From NCBI GenBank assembly GCA_943736015.1, contig OX031058.1, positions 22,159,001-22,223,000 of the forward strand: a DNA stretch of 64,000 nt, written 5' to 3'. The notes under the pieces are model-generated. The model was not told the origin of the DNA. It ran no database searches and worked only from the letters and a program-made list of their open reading frames with translations. Shown piece after piece: positions 63,357 to 64,000 of this stretch (position 1 is its first letter; every line of letters starts with the position of its first letter). Source of the stretch: Tridacna crocea. Lineage: Eukaryota; Mollusca; Bivalvia; Cardiida; Cardiidae. The translations under genes and the position numbers were made by a program.

Positions 63357-63526
63357 TTTAACCTTTCCCCATGCATTCATGGAGAAAATATTACCAGCAT
63401 GTACAGCTTTTCCTATAATCTTTTTCTTCCTTGTGGGTCAAACCAATCTCTTGTGTCACATTTAGTTTGTAGTCTGCAAATGCTTTCAATTTAGAGGAGC
63501 TTAAAATTTCATCATGTGATAAAATG
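63357..63526 (+). mobile_element. TTAA MITE, degraded
   Basis: TTTAACCTTTCCCCATGC left, right arm GTAGTCTGCAAATGCTTTC, end CATCATGTGATAAAATG. The hairpin survives only as GGAGAAAATATTACCAGC. Confidence 0.6.
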
Positions 63527-63835
63527 AAAAAGAGGGAGGTAATAGATCTACCAAACATTAGCCATGATTTACATGCTTTCACAAGGATACATGTATATAA
63601 TATATCCTCAAGTGATCAGGTTGAGGTTCAACTCTTTACTTTGCAAAGTTCACCGACAGTTCATAAACAAAAGATTAGTTCAGCTGAGTATAAATCAATC
63701 AATAATATTATGTTTGCAGTAACTTTAAAGCTGTACAGTCATAATTACATTTTTTTAGCTGGGTCAGCATTTTCTTCCTACAATGAAATACTCTATGCTT
63801 TGTTTGATTTTGACAGTATTTCAGTAAAATATATG

Positions 63836-63990
63836 TGGCAGCCAGTGCACCTATCTATGCTTTCCTGGACTTGTTTTTACCATGGCATGCATGATAACAT
63901 TCATTGTAAGCCTAAGGCTGTATTATCCCAGGTAGTCTTCAATCATCATGAAATTACTACTCTAAGGAGAGAATGGAATGAATCCTTTGG
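63836..63990. repeat. Second copy of the GGCAGCCAGTGCACCTATC repeat
   Basis: GGCAGCCAGTGCACCTATC, TGCTTTCCTGG and GGAATGAATCC in the order found at 26505-26580. Continues past useful sequence at the window edge. Confidence 0.5.
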
Positions 63991-64000
63991 CTTCGACCAT

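Overview
The window is AT-rich nuclear DNA of an animal, most likely a heterodont bivalve mollusc. The main evidence is two multi-exon animal genes with canonical GT-AG introns (TMED10 and NUSAP1) and a repeat set that I associate with bivalve genomes, including Helitron-type elements with tandem ~145-160 bp cores that end in GGTGAGCTAAAAA. The species cannot be fixed from the sequence.

Genes. (1) 5389-6204, +: an intact, intronless BtpA-family TIM-barrel protein of 271 aa. (2) 17275-24720, -: TMED10 (p24-delta cargo receptor). I could join five coding exons by splice phase into a complete 206-aa protein. (3) 27300-29166, +: the last two coding exons of a gene I do not recognise. (4) 36472-59361, -: NUSAP1 (nucleolar and spindle-associated protein). 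Nine coding exons join in phase into a complete 501-aa protein, from the N-terminal SAP domain to a basic C-terminal tail. (5) 59981-60270, +: the first coding exon of an SMP/C2 (extended-synaptotagmin-like) membrane-tethering protein, divergent from NUSAP1 across a 619-bp gap; the rest lies outside the window. The start of TMED10 probably also faces a + strand neighbour.

Everything else is dominated by repeats. The main one is a hairpin MITE of about 229 bp, present in roughly 60 full, partial or decayed copies. It begins TTAACCCTTTACC, ends GGTAAAGGGTTAA and has a central palindrome of about 66 bp. Its TTAA target duplication and CCCTTT ends fit piggyBac. It falls into at least four subfamilies (A-D) that share the architecture but differ in ends or hairpin. 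Copies repeatedly insert into TTAA sites inside other copies; six such nestings at five loci can be read directly. For the A, B and D copies, '+' below means the end resembling CACACAATCC or CAAGCCCTGG (D: CTCCATAGATACTC) comes first.

A second group consists of Helitron/HINE-like elements with tandem cores at 33050-33846, 36780-38118, 41229-42939, 42941-44123 and 49126-52150. Two of these are split by TIR elements with CAGTG or CAGGG ends and clean 6-bp or 5-bp target duplications. A third group is a long-TIR, Mutator-like family in NUSAP1 intron 1 (56320-57982, 58110-58215, 58411-59206), each copy flanked by a 9-bp target duplication. Other palindromic elements, tRNA-like SINE remnants and short 'phrase-repeat' palindromes fill the gaps.

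No rRNA gene, intact tRNA gene, CRISPR array, viral gene or toxin gene was seen. The most unusual content is the nested TTAA-MITE landscape, the 9-bp-TSD family and the single-exon BtpA gene. I found no convincing new multi-gene system.
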